Shown piece by piece: positions 1-8,057 of a stretch of DNA of 64,000 bases (the stretch's first letter is position 1; each line of letters begins with the position of its first letter). Both the position numbers and the translations under genes were made by a program. The notes below the pieces were generated by a model. The model saw only the letters and a program-made list of their open reading frames with translations. It did no database searches and had not been told where the DNA came from. The DNA is taken from NCBI GenBank assembly GCA_023263945.1, contig JALQTW010000002.1, forward strand, positions 186,001 to 250,000, written 5' to 3'. This DNA is from Patescibacteria group bacterium. GTDB lineage: Bacteria > Patescibacteriota > Gracilibacteria > Peribacterales > Peribacteraceae.

Positions 1-431
1 GTGAACAAGAAGAACACCATTTCATGAATGAAGTACGTACTGTAAAAAATGAGTCCGGACGAACAGACGAGTCCCGTAAGAAGAACAATCTGCGCAGGAA
101 AGACAAATCGACGTCTGAAATACGCTGCAAGAATTCCTATTGTGATCATGCAAAGAACCACCATGGCCGCGCGGGCGGAGAGAATGTTGAGCCCAAACGT
201 TCCTTTCAACAATGCACCGACCAGAAATAAGGTGGGCCCATGACCATTTGCAGGAGAATATCTCCAAGCTCCCTCGGCAAACAGCTCCGATGCACGAAGC
301 CCCATTCCTTCGTCAATGTGAATCATGCGTGCATCCAGAATAAAGAGACGGAAGAGAAGACCGGCAGTCAACATAAGCAGGAGCACGACAAATTCACGAA
401 ATTCCCGCTGGTGCATCAATTTCCGTTTCAT
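1..431 (-). CDS. Membrane glycosyltransferase-like protein (GT39/Agl23 type), N-terminal part
   Basis: Partial: the frame stays open to the window edge, so only about 143 N-terminal residues are visible. After a basic start (MKRKLMHQREF) there is a hydrophobic segment, then IDEGMGLRASELFAEG and a PANGHGPTLF stretch. This acidic 'DE' loop followed by an HGP motif is the layout of lipid-phosphate-sugar glycosyltransferases of the PMT/Agl23 group, which act at the outer membrane face. Further hydrophobic segments follow. The start ATG overlaps the stop of the upstream methyltransferase-like gene (TGATG), so translation is probably coupled. The family call rests on motif resemblance only. Confidence 0.6.
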   Translation of the reverse strand, partial: MKRKLMHQREFREFVVLLLMLTAGLLFRLFILDARMIHIDEGMGLRASELFAEGAWRYSPANGHGPTLFLVGALLKGTFGLNILSARAAMVVLCMITIGILAAYFRRRFVFPAQIVLLTGLVCSSGLIFYSTYFIHEMVFFLF

Positions 432-1462
432 CAGAAAAGAAAAGGAATAAAACGATACCGGACTTTTTCGCAGTATTCTAGATAGTCAGGATCCAACGCA
501 AGGTGACGCTCTTCCGTCAACGCACGAAGGAAATAGATAAGGGACCATGCAGACATGCCAATGATTCCTGCAAACCAGGCGTCCTGCGACATGAAGAACG
601 GAAGAGCACTCATCCACCAGGCAAGATTTTTAGAGATATAGGCGGGGTGCCGGATAATGGCATAAGGCCCCCACGACACAATACCGCGGTTTGTGAGATT
701 ACTGGAGCGTGGACCCAACGCGATGGTTGCCCATACATACACTCCCAGAAGGAGAAGAATGATGAGACGCCAAAGGGCAGTATCAGAGAGTGAAGAAAAA
801 ATAGGAAAGTCCGTTGCCGGCCACACGAAAAAGAAATCTGGCACCTGATTAAAGGGTGGATAACAGAGAAGTGCAATCACCCAGCCGAAGAACGTTGGTT
901 CTACGGAGCGAACGGTATTTCGGAGAAATGGATGTTCTACGATATAGCCAAACGTAAAGTAGAGTGTATCGATGAAGAAGAGTGTCGAGAAGAGAACGGG
1001 ATACCATCCGTTTATAAAGAGATCCAATCCAGTCCAGGAGCCTCCACGAAGTTCGTTCCAGTGTGTGAGAACATCGTTCGTGTTCCCGAAGACAAAATTC
1101 AGCATGATCGGTGTGAAGTAGAACTTCACAAGGAGAAAGAGCATGGCTGTCTTCTCTTCTTTCGAGACAAGTTTTTCCTGGGAATGGGAAAGAGGATAGC
1201 GGCGAAGATGATCAATACCTCTGGAAAAGAAGCGTCCTAGAACGCGAAAAACAAGAAGACCTTTGCTTTCCTTTGCACTCATACATGCTAGAGGAAAGCC
1301 GAAAAGAAGATATGCCCCACATAACCACAGGAGAACTTGCTGTGTTCTTTCATTCAAAAAATCAACATAGTAGAGATTCCATCGGTACACACCCAAGGCA
1401 ACAGCAAAGAGAATGATATTACAGAGAAACCCTTTAAAGGCAGCTTCCTTGCGGGAGGACAT
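431..1462 (-). CDS. Isoprenylcysteine carboxyl methyltransferase (ICMT/PEMT)-like membrane protein
   Basis: Multi-pass membrane protein of about 343 residues. The C-terminal third carries the family pattern: YAIIRHPAYISKNL (the RHP-Y cofactor motif), then EERHLALDPDYLEYCEKV and a YRFIPF ending. Members methylate isoprenylated cysteines, phospholipids or other lipid substrates with S-adenosylmethionine; the substrate here cannot be read. I chose the start MSSRKEAAF at 1462 because it falls just after the upstream gene ends; an in-frame start at 1516 would overlap that gene by 34 nt. It sits between a YgjP-type peptidase and a glycosyltransferase-like gene, probably as one operon. Confidence 0.65.
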   Translation of the reverse strand: MSSRKEAAFKGFLCNIILFAVALGVYRWNLYYVDFLNERTQQVLLWLCGAYLLFGFPLACMSAKESKGLLVFRVLGRFFSRGIDHLRRYPLSHSQEKLVSKEEKTAMLFLLVKFYFTPIMLNFVFGNTNDVLTHWNELRGGSWTGLDLFINGWYPVLFSTLFFIDTLYFTFGYIVEHPFLRNTVRSVEPTFFGWVIALLCYPPFNQVPDFFFVWPATDFPIFSSLSDTALWRLIILLLLGVYVWATIALGPRSSNLTNRGIVSWGPYAIIRHPAYISKNLAWWMSALPFFMSQDAWFAGIIGMSAWSLIYFLRALTEERHLALDPDYLEYCEKVRYRFIPFLF

Positions 1463-1482
1463 ACACAAAGAGTACCACGAGT

Positions 1483-2163
1483 TCAGCCAAGCGTCCCGCC
1501 TTGCTCCTTGAGCCATTGTGCTGCATCTTTATAGCGAGGACATAAACGATAGACGAGATTCCAGAACTGGGAGGAATGATTCAAGTGAACAAGATGGCAA
1601 CATTCGTGAACGGCAACGGAAAAAGCAACAAGCTCTGGTGCCATCATGAGTTTCCAGTTGAAATTCAGATTCCCCTGTTTGCTACAACTCCCCCACCGGG
1701 ACGTTTGCCCTTTAATGCTGATACGACGAAATGAAACACCGAGCTTTTGAACAAGAGATGAACAGGTGAGGTGAAAATAGTGTTCTGCCTGAAGCCGGTA
1801 CCATCGTTCAACAAGAGTTTTGATACGTTCACTATCATCAGGATGTGCAGAAACATGCAGAGTATTTTCTACACGATGAATGGGAGATCGACCTCGAGAA
1901 AGTGCGACAGAAAGTATGAGCTCTTGATCAAGAAAGGGAATCAAACCATCATCTTTCCATTGAAGAGAAGCCATGCGGGTTTTCTGCTTCTGGATGTGCT
2001 GAATATGCTTCAGAGCCCATTCTTTTTTCTCTTCCAGAAAGCGAAGCGCTGTCCGTTCGGAAACAACGCGGGGTCGTGTCAGAATAATTGTTCCATCTTT
2101 TGCAATGCGAATGGAAATACGTCTTCCACGAGCAAGAATGCGGTGTTTTAAGGGAATATTCAC
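1483..2163 (-). CDS. YgjP/M48-type zinc metallopeptidase (DUF45)
   Basis: About 226 residues. The catalytic zinc motif HExxH is visible as VHECCHLVHLNHS near residue 185, preceded by the family signature TSRWGSCSKQGNLNFNW. The N-terminal half (RRISIRIAKDGTIILTRP) is the typical SprT/YgjP beta region. Its substrate is unknown; family members are cytosolic metalloproteases. The start is taken as GTG at 2163, because an extended -10 (TGC TACAGT, 2171-2176 on the minus strand) ends 7 nt before it. A TTG at 2196 would lie upstream of that promoter. Divergent from the riboflavin kinase gene; first gene of a probable three-gene operon. Confidence 0.8.
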   Translation of the reverse strand: MNIPLKHRILARGRRISIRIAKDGTIILTRPRVVSERTALRFLEEKKEWALKHIQHIQKQKTRMASLQWKDDGLIPFLDQELILSVALSRGRSPIHRVENTLHVSAHPDDSERIKTLVERWYRLQAEHYFHLTCSSLVQKLGVSFRRISIKGQTSRWGSCSKQGNLNFNWKLMMAPELVAFSVAVHECCHLVHLNHSSQFWNLVYRLCPRYKDAAQWLKEQGGTLG

Positions 2164-2170
2164 GGATGGG

Positions 2171-2218
2171 ACTGTAGCACAATATCCGCGGCCCAAAGGG
2201 CCACTCTCATGCTACGAT
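2171..2218. promoter_or_regulatory. Divergent pair of extended -10 promoters
   Basis: On the minus strand TGC TACAGT (2171-2176) serves the peptidase gene; on the plus strand TGC TACGAT (2213-2218) serves the riboflavin kinase gene. Each hexamer ends 7 nt before the chosen start codon, so both mRNAs are predicted to be leaderless. A GGCCC-AAA-GGGCC palindrome lies between them. I see no good -35 boxes. Confidence 0.5.
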
Positions 2219-2225
2219 GATTGCG

Positions 2226-2624
2226 ATGGTCGAACTGCCCTACACACTTACCGATTCTGTCCTTCCCGGAGATGGCATTGGTAAAACGATGAAGATCCCG
2301 ACACTGAACATCAGCACGGCATGGATTGATAGAACCCTCCGGCATGGAATTTATGCAGGCGCTGTCATTCTTTCAGATGGCTCCGAATATCTGGCTGCCA
2401 TTCATTACGGACCCCGTCCCGCTTTGCGGAATTCATCCATTCGTCTGGAGGCACATCTTCTTGATATCACGCTCAAAGAAACTCCCACCGAAGCCACGGT
2501 GATGTTTGTATCGTTTCTTCGTGACATAGAAGATTTTCCAGACACAAAAGCGCTACAGAAAGCCATTCAAGAGGATATTAAGAAAACCCGTGCTATCATG
2601 AAACCCCATGCTTCAGCGTCTTAA
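2226..2624 (+). CDS. Stand-alone riboflavin kinase (flavokinase)
   Basis: About 132 residues, matching only the C-terminal kinase domain of the bifunctional RibF/RibC enzyme. It phosphorylates riboflavin to FMN with ATP. The signature GDGIGKTMKIPTLNI gives the nucleotide-binding loop, GIYAGAVIL is the conserved strand, and RLEAHLLD carries the catalytic glutamate region. FLRDIEDFPDTKALQKAIQ is the standard C-terminal helix. The FAD synthetase half is absent and no such gene is visible nearby. Start ATG at 2226 is favoured over 2217 because the -10 TACGAT overlaps the earlier codon. The end overlaps the MurE-like gene by 17 nt. Confidence 0.85.
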   Translation: MVELPYTLTDSVLPGDGIGKTMKIPTLNISTAWIDRTLRHGIYAGAVILSDGSEYLAAIHYGPRPALRNSSIRLEAHLLDITLKETPTEATVMFVSFLRDIEDFPDTKALQKAIQEDIKKTRAIMKPHASAS

Positions 2625-3978
2625 ATCGCTCCTGCGCGATACACATCCTCTCCGTCTTTTGTATCATAAACTGAAGGCGATGGCGGCAACACTTCTTTCA
2701 GGATGGCCCGCCAAAAAACTGACCGTTATCTGCATTACAGGAACAGACGGGAAGACAACAACCGTCGCCATGACCGCACACATTTTGCATCATGCAGGAA
2801 AAACGGTGGGTGCATCATCCAGTGCGTTCTTTGAAGTGAATGGAAAACGCGAACACAATCCCACACAAAAAACGACGGTGCCTCCCTTTGCATTGCAACG
2901 ATTTTTAAAGCGTCTTGTTCATGAGAATTGTGAATTTGCCGTCCTGGAGTCATCATCGCACGGACTTCTGCAGGGGCGTCTGTGGGGCATTCAGCCTGTC
3001 GTTGCCGCTATCACGAATATTTCCCAGGAACATCTGGATTATCACGGAACAATGGGAGAATACATTCGCGCAAAAGGTCTTCTCTTCAAAGCACTGAAAG
3101 GAGAAGGAATGAAAGTACTCAATAAGGATGATGCAACGTATGAGGCCTATGGCAAAATTCCCAGCGATCATACAGTGACGTATTCACCTTCTGGGAACAC
3201 ACAGAGTGACCTCTGGATGACAAATGTCCACGCGTCACCTGAAGGATGTACAGCACACGTTCATCATCACGATGAAGAGGCAGATCTCCATCTTTCTATT
3301 CCTGGGATTTTCAATCTTGCCAATGCACTGACGGCAATCGGTTGCTGTGTAAGCGTTGGCATTCCCTTTCAAGAGTGTGTCACCGCTCTTACAACATTCC
3401 GGGGTGCACCGGGGCGCATGGAGAAGATTGAAGAAGGGCAACCTTTCACAGTTCTCATTGATTTCACGGTCACTCCTGCAGCCTACGAAGCCACATTGAA
3501 ATCGGTCACTGCGATGAAAAGGCCTGGATCGCGCATCCTTGTTTTGACGGGAAGTTGTGGTGACCGGATGAAAGAAAAACGACCGGTTGTGGGAAAATTG
3601 TGCAGTGACTATGCAGATGTTGTTGTTGTCTCGAATGAAGATCCCTACACAGAAGATCCTATGAAGATTATCGATGATGTGTTTACTGGTATTCGTCAGA
3701 ATCTCCCAACGATTGATGTATCGTCACTCGCAAATCCCCCACACACAGCATTCGCAGTGAAAATCCCTGATCGTTTGAGCGCTATCCGTTTCCTCTTGCA
3801 ACATGCAAAACCGGACGATATCGTCCTCCTCTGTGGGAAAGGCGGCGACGTCACGATGTGGACGAAAGAAGGAAGGATTCCGTGGGATGAGGAGGAGATT
3901 GTGAGGGAGGAACTACGAAGAGAAGGCAGAAATCAGAAGGCAGAGAATATGAACAGAAAACTGACTACTGACTACTGA
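2608..3978 (+). CDS. Mur ligase family protein, MurE-like, without N-terminal domain
   Basis: 456 residues. The ATP loop ITGTDGKTTT is near residue 43. SSHGLLQGRLWG, TNISQEHLDYHGTMGEY and SGSCGDRMKEKRP-type segments match MurE-like ligases, which add the third amino acid to UDP-MurNAc-L-Ala-D-Glu in peptidoglycan synthesis. MurE's N-terminal UDP-binding domain (about 80-100 residues) is missing, so only the ATPase and C-terminal domains are present. Where meso-DAP enzymes show DNPR, this reads NEDPYTEDP, so the amino acid added cannot be predicted. The last 20 or so codons lie inside a repeated-word element (RNQKAE...KLTTDY), so the tail is probably not functional. It overlaps riboflavin kinase by 17 nt and the convergent lgt by 14 nt. 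Confidence 0.8.
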   Translation: MLQRLKSLLRDTHPLRLLYHKLKAMAATLLSGWPAKKLTVICITGTDGKTTTVAMTAHILHHAGKTVGASSSAFFEVNGKREHNPTQKTTVPPFALQRFLKRLVHENCEFAVLESSSHGLLQGRLWGIQPVVAAITNISQEHLDYHGTMGEYIRAKGLLFKALKGEGMKVLNKDDATYEAYGKIPSDHTVTYSPSGNTQSDLWMTNVHASPEGCTAHVHHHDEEADLHLSIPGIFNLANALTAIGCCVSVGIPFQECVTALTTFRGAPGRMEKIEEGQPFTVLIDFTVTPAAYEATLKSVTAMKRPGSRILVLTGSCGDRMKEKRPVVGKLCSDYADVVVVSNEDPYTEDPMKIIDDVFTGIRQNLPTIDVSSLANPPHTAFAVKIPDRLSAIRFLLQHAKPDDIVLLCGKGGDVTMWTKEGRIPWDEEEIVREELRREGRNQKAENMNRKLTTDY

Positions 3979-3995
3979 TTTCTGATTTCTTTCCC
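3917..3995. repeat. Repeated-word element over the murE-like/lgt convergent ends
   Basis: The tract has AGAAGGCAGAAATCAGAAGGCAG on its left and CTGACTACTGACTACTGATTTCTGATTTCT on its right, split here for clarity into words CTGACTA and CTGATTT. AGAAATCAG on the left pairs with CTGATTTCT on the right, so the tract can fold back. It supplies the stop codon and last residues of the MurE-like protein. Confidence 0.6.
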
Positions 3996-4762
3996 GACCG
4001 GAGATATAAAACGATCAACCCCGCTATGATGATGGGTATCGTTAACATCTGCCCTTGTGTGATCAAGATCGATCCCACGTAATACGGTTCGTATCCTCCC
4101 TGATCTCGAACGTATTCCAGGAGAAACCGCAGGGCTCCGTATAAGACCAAAAAGAGACCGATGTTGAAGCCTGGTTTTCGATTGTGTGAATGCATGACAT
4201 ACCACGTACAGACTCCTGCAATGAAAAGATTTTTTAGAACAGCATACAGTTGGACAGGATGTCGAAGTCCCTCTATGCCATCGAAGTACATGCCCCACGG
4301 AAGTGTTGTGATTGTTCCGTAGAGCTCTTGATTGATGAAGTTCCCCACGCGTCCAAGAGCAAGGCCAATGGCGACAGGAATCACCAGAACGTCTCCTAAT
4401 TTCCAGGGATCAATTTTTTCTCGATAACAAAACCAAAGAACAAACAGTATGACGCCCAGGAATCCTCCGTGTGAAGACATGCCTCCTTCCCAGACGGCAA
4501 AAACTTTGAGGGGATTTGAAAGGTAAAAGGATGGATCCCACAAGAATACTTCTCCTAAACGTCCTCCTACAATCACACCCAATGCAACTGCCAAAAGGAA
4601 GGAGTCCTGCTGCTTTCTACTGAGCGAAAGACCACGGTAACCCTGGAGTTTTGGGAAAACCCAAATTCCAAAGAGAAAGCCACAAAGATACATGAGTCCG
4701 TACCAATGGATGGCAAGGGGGCCAATAGTCAGGACTATCTCTCGACTGGGAAGGAAATGCAT
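3965..4762 (-). CDS. lgt: Prolipoprotein diacylglyceryl transferase
   Basis: 265 residues with about seven membrane segments. Lgt transfers diacylglycerol from phosphatidylglycerol to the lipobox cysteine of prelipoproteins. The signature GRVGNFINQELYG is near residue 146, GGMSSHGGFLG holds the conserved histidine, and GLRHPVQLYA is the later conserved loop. Substrates are available in this window: several predicted lipoproteins end their signal with LTAC, LAAC or LAGC. The -10 box TATACG (4771-4776, minus strand) ends 8 nt before the ATG, suggesting a leaderless mRNA. Its 3' end overlaps the convergent MurE-like gene by 14 nt. Confidence 0.95.
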   Translation of the reverse strand: MHFLPSREIVLTIGPLAIHWYGLMYLCGFLFGIWVFPKLQGYRGLSLSRKQQDSFLLAVALGVIVGGRLGEVFLWDPSFYLSNPLKVFAVWEGGMSSHGGFLGVILFVLWFCYREKIDPWKLGDVLVIPVAIGLALGRVGNFINQELYGTITTLPWGMYFDGIEGLRHPVQLYAVLKNLFIAGVCTWYVMHSHNRKPGFNIGLFLVLYGALRFLLEYVRDQGGYEPYYVGSILITQGQMLTIPIIIAGLIVLYLRSGKKSEISSQ

Positions 4763-4803
4763 AAGCGTAGCGTATAGCGTATGGCGGGTAGCGGCTAGCA
4801 GTT
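4763..4803. repeat. TAGCG-word repeat between lgt and tsaD
   Basis: The words AGCGTAGCGTATAGCGTATGG and GGGTAGCGGCTAGCAG reiterate TAGCG/TAGCGG/TAGCGTA. The lgt -10 box is built from the same words. Similar TAGCGG words recur between hisS and gyrB (52690-52795). Confidence 0.55.
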
Positions 4804-4839
4804 ATGGACGAAGCCCCAGAACTCTATAAGCTATCGTCC

Positions 4840-5862
4840 ATGACGATTCTGGGGATAGAAACATCCTGCGATGAGACATCTGCGTCCGTTGTGAAAGACG
4901 GCACTCAAGTGCTCTGCTGCATCATCGCGAGTTCCAGAAAAGATTTTGAAGGAAAAGGAGGTGTCATTCCGGAGGAAGCTGCGCGGCGACAAGTGGAATG
5001 TATTCTTCCTGTCATCACGCGGGCACTGGAAACAGCACACATCACTGTTGATGACATCGATTCCATTGCTGTGACAAAAGGTCCGGGGTTACTCGGCTCT
5101 CTCCTGGTCGGTACCGCAACAGCACGTGTTCTTGCGTCTATCTGGAAGAAACCGCTCATCGGCGTAGATCATTTGTTGGGACATTTGGATTCCATCTGGC
5201 TTCAAAGCGAGGGATCGGACAAAAGCGATCCGCCGATGTTCCCCTGTCTCACACTCTCTGTTTCTGGAGGTCATTCGGATCTTCGTCTCCGTAGATCACA
5301 CACGAACAATACACTCATCGGTACAACACGCGATGATGCTGCAGGAGAAGCATTCGATAAGGGTGCTTCTTTACTGGGACTCTCCTACCCTGGTGGTCCT
5401 GCGCTCAGCAAACTTGCCGAAGGAGGAAATGAGCATGCATTTAAGTTTCCATCTCCGTTACATCAGGAAGAAACCTTCGATTTTAGTTTTTCAGGACTCA
5501 AGACTTCTCTGAAATACACCCTTCGTGATCATCCCAATCTCTTTGAGCAAGAGAAGAAAGATCTTGCAGCAAGTTATCAGTATGCTATTTGCAAACATCT
5601 GACCGATCGCATTGAACATGTGGTAGAGAAACATTCTGACATTCAAGAAATGCATCTTGTGGGAGGAGTTTCTGCCAATACCAGGCTCCGCTCCCTTCTT
5701 CAGGAATCTATCTATAAGAAAATTACTATTCGCTGGCCCGCCACACTTCGTTATTGTACAGACAATGCCGCGATGATTGCTGCAGCAGGATATTTTTTGA
5801 TGCAGGAGAGCCCAGAGAAAGCGCTCGAGTCATTTGTGACGGAAGCAGCGCTGAGATGTTGA
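4840..5862 (+). CDS. tsaD: tRNA N6-adenosine threonylcarbamoyltransferase TsaD
   Basis: 340 residues. TsaD, with TsaB and TsaE, transfers the threonylcarbamoyl group to A37 of ANN-decoding tRNAs. The start MTILGIETSCDETSASVV is the family N-terminus. The metal-binding histidines are in VDHLLGHL, and SGGHSDLRL, DDAAGEAFDKGA, GGPALSKLA and CTDNAAMIAAAGY are conserved blocks. The start at 4840 is chosen over 4804 because the family begins here and a -10-like TATAAG (4825-4830) ends 9 nt upstream. No tsaB or tsaE is seen in the window. Confidence 0.96.
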   Translation: MTILGIETSCDETSASVVKDGTQVLCCIIASSRKDFEGKGGVIPEEAARRQVECILPVITRALETAHITVDDIDSIAVTKGPGLLGSLLVGTATARVLASIWKKPLIGVDHLLGHLDSIWLQSEGSDKSDPPMFPCLTLSVSGGHSDLRLRRSHTNNTLIGTTRDDAAGEAFDKGASLLGLSYPGGPALSKLAEGGNEHAFKFPSPLHQEETFDFSFSGLKTSLKYTLRDHPNLFEQEKKDLAASYQYAICKHLTDRIEHVVEKHSDIQEMHLVGGVSANTRLRSLLQESIYKKITIRWPATLRYCTDNAAMIAAAGYFLMQESPEKALESFVTEAALRC

Positions 5863-5867
5863 TTCGT

Positions 5868-5943
5868 TTCTTCGTTCACTGTTTACCGTCTCTTTTGACT
5901 CCGAAACAAATAAACTAATAAACGAGTAAACCAGTACACTTTT
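5868..5943. repeat. Repeated-word tract between tsaD and the 31-aa gene
   Basis: Reiterated GTTTAC/AAACNANTAAAC words (GTTCACTGTTTACC, then AAACAAATAAACTAATAAACGAG in overlapping words) fill the convergent gap. Left and right parts are roughly complementary. There is no canonical T-tract terminator. Confidence 0.45.
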
Positions 5944-6039
5944 TTAAAACGGCAATGCACTAATGGCAGGAAGCAGCGCCCCCAGTGCAATTGCAACAAC
6001 CCCGATAATGGCGATGACGCGAACAGTTTGATTTTTCAT
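5944..6039 (-). CDS. 31-residue single-span membrane peptide
   Basis: A short frame starting MKNQTVRVIAII, followed by an uninterrupted hydrophobic stretch and ending AISALPF. The start is basic and polar, the rest is one membrane span. Its ATG overlaps the TGA of the upstream PKD gene by 4 nt (ATGA), and that gene overlaps the lipoprotein gene in the same way, so it looks like the third cistron of a tightly coupled operon. I do not recognise a family. Real-gene support comes from the coupling and the hydrophobic pattern only. Confidence 0.6.
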   Translation of the reverse strand: MKNQTVRVIAIIGVVAIALGALLPAISALPF

Positions 6040-8057
6040 TGCACGGTGATGGTAGCACGGCGCTCCACCGTTTTGCCATCTTTGCCAGTGGCTTTCAGGA
6101 GAACGGTATATTCGCCCGGTGCAGTAAAGGTGTGAATGGGATTTGCTTCATCACTTTGCGAACCATCACCAAAATCCCACAGCCAGGAGGTGAAGGATCC
6201 CGAAGAGGAACAGGAGGTGTCGAACGAAACTGGAAGTGGTGCACTTCCACTTGTTCTACTTGGGAGGAAGCAGGCTTCCTGAATAGGAACACGAACGACG
6301 AGCGTTTTAGATCCCTCATATACTGCTCCATCCAGTGTCTTCACACGCAAATGGATTTGATAGGTTCCAGGCTTGGAATAGGTATGGTCGGTTTGCGCAC
6401 CGAGGAGCTGCGTGCCACCACTATCCCCAAAGTCCCACTCGTAGCCGGTGATTTCTTTTCCGGGAATAAAGGTGGATGTGGCATCAAAGCTCACAACGGC
6501 AGGAGCAACAGGCGTTGTGGGTTGCACATCAATGGAGACTTCAGACTTAGGAGGAAGTACGTGAATATCAATGCGCCTTCGCATCACTTTCTGGGAAGGA
6601 TCAATACCGATCAACTCGATGACATAATCCCCTTCTTTTCTGTAAATAGCACGGAGAACCTTATCCGTGGAGAGCACTTCACTAGCTCCCGGAGCATCCC
6701 ACGTGAAGGTGATGAGAGGAGTCGTGGTTTGTGGTGTGATATTGAGTTCCAACGGAAGCTCCTTTTCGATTCGGTTTCCACGGACCTCTGGCGTTCCAGA
6801 AAACGAGAGGTCGGCAATTTGCAGCGTGTCCGTCACCGTGACGCGCTTTGTGATTTTGGCGATAGAGCCGCTCTGTGAGCGCACAGCAGCAACAACAGGG
6901 AAGACTCCTGTACGTTCAAAGTTATGCGCAGCTTTGGGACCTTCTGCATTTTCGCCATCGCCAAAATCCCATGTGACATTCGCAACAGGAACGTCTGTTT
7001 CCACGCTAAAGAGAACACCGAATGGAGCGGGGCTCAAGAGCGTTGTAGGTTCCGTACGAAGAGAAACCGGAAATGGGAGCTTGGGTGGTTCCACAACCGT
7101 GAGAGGCCGCTTGATGGTCAGTACCGCATTACTCACATTCGTCACTTTCACGGTGGGTTCTACTGGGCCAAGTCGGTGGAATGTATAGGTTGCGGCAGTT
7201 TTATCCGTTGCAACATCGGTAATCCCGTCCCCATCAAAATCCCATTCGGCTTTGAGAAATTCTTTTTTGGGATCTGTATATAAGTTATCTAAAGAGAAAC
7301 TGGCAGGTTCATCAATCACAGGATTCTCAGGATCCACCGCAAAGAGCGTGCGCGGAATTTGCACCGTACGACGGAGCGTTCTACTTTGCCCGTTTGTAAG
7401 ACGAACAGATGCTGAAACGCGGTAGGTTCCTCCTTTAGAGTAGAGAGCCGTAATCTGCGGCTCCGATGTCTCCTGATTCACCTTTCCGTCTCCTTCAAAA
7501 TCCCAACTGAAACTAATGGGTGTCATATTGTTCTTCCGAAGATATTTCGTAGCACTTTCTGTTCCAAACGTAATGGAGACAGGAGCCGAAAGTGGGTCCG
7601 TCGTTTTGGGAGCAAGAAGATCAATAGAAAGTTGTGGTTCCCTGTTAATGAGAAGAAGAACCAGCATGCTGATAAGGAGAGCGGGAACTTCCATCACAAT
7701 GGCACGCAAACCTGCCATCCTGCGAACTCCCACCGACGTATTTTTGTACGTGAGGATGCGATAGAACGAAAGAAAAGCGAGAGCTCCCCATACCATCAGT
7801 CCCAGTCCATAGACGAATGTTCCAACGGGTGGCAACAGTGCGAGTGCATCATTCGTGGAAGGAAGAAGAATCAGAAGGAAAAGACCTCCCAGCACATAGA
7901 GAATAGCCAAAGAAAATGTTCCAAGAGAAAGAAGATGTGATGTGGGTTTTTGCGGAAGGTCCGAAGAAGGTCCCTGCTGGGAAAGCGGGTCAGAAGGTGA
8001 AGGCGCTTGTAAAGGCGCAGTGAGGCCGTCGAGAGGTGAGGGGGTTGGGGGGATCAT
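6036..8057 (-). CDS. Membrane-anchored protein with about six PKD domains
   Basis: 673 residues. A Pro/Ser-rich N-terminus of about 40 residues is followed by three membrane spans (about 43-66, 75-100, 120-140). The rest is extracellular beta-sandwich repeats with the PKD core W-D-F-G-D: SFSWDFEGDG, AEWDFDGDG, VTWDFGDG, TFTWDAPG, YEWDFGDSG and WLWDFGDG, each followed by a HTY/HTF-PG-Y strand. PKD domains usually mediate adhesion or protein-protein contact at the cell surface. Start and stop both overlap neighbours by ATGA, linking it to a lipoprotein gene upstream and the 31-aa peptide downstream. Confidence 0.85.
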   Translation of the reverse strand: MIPPTPSPLDGLTAPLQAPSPSDPLSQQGPSSDLPQKPTSHLLSLGTFSLAILYVLGGLFLLILLPSTNDALALLPPVGTFVYGLGLMVWGALAFLSFYRILTYKNTSVGVRRMAGLRAIVMEVPALLISMLVLLLINREPQLSIDLLAPKTTDPLSAPVSITFGTESATKYLRKNNMTPISFSWDFEGDGKVNQETSEPQITALYSKGGTYRVSASVRLTNGQSRTLRRTVQIPRTLFAVDPENPVIDEPASFSLDNLYTDPKKEFLKAEWDFDGDGITDVATDKTAATYTFHRLGPVEPTVKVTNVSNAVLTIKRPLTVVEPPKLPFPVSLRTEPTTLLSPAPFGVLFSVETDVPVANVTWDFGDGENAEGPKAAHNFERTGVFPVVAAVRSQSGSIAKITKRVTVTDTLQIADLSFSGTPEVRGNRIEKELPLELNITPQTTTPLITFTWDAPGASEVLSTDKVLRAIYRKEGDYVIELIGIDPSQKVMRRRIDIHVLPPKSEVSIDVQPTTPVAPAVVSFDATSTFIPGKEITGYEWDFGDSGGTQLLGAQTDHTYSKPGTYQIHLRVKTLDGAVYEGSKTLVVRVPIQEACFLPSRTSGSAPLPVSFDTSCSSSGSFTSWLWDFGDGSQSDEANPIHTFTAPGEYTVLLKATGKDGKTVERRATITVQ

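Noticed and set aside
4804..4839. Upstream start of tsaD
   Set aside because: The family begins at MTILGIETS and the -10-like box lies between the two starts.
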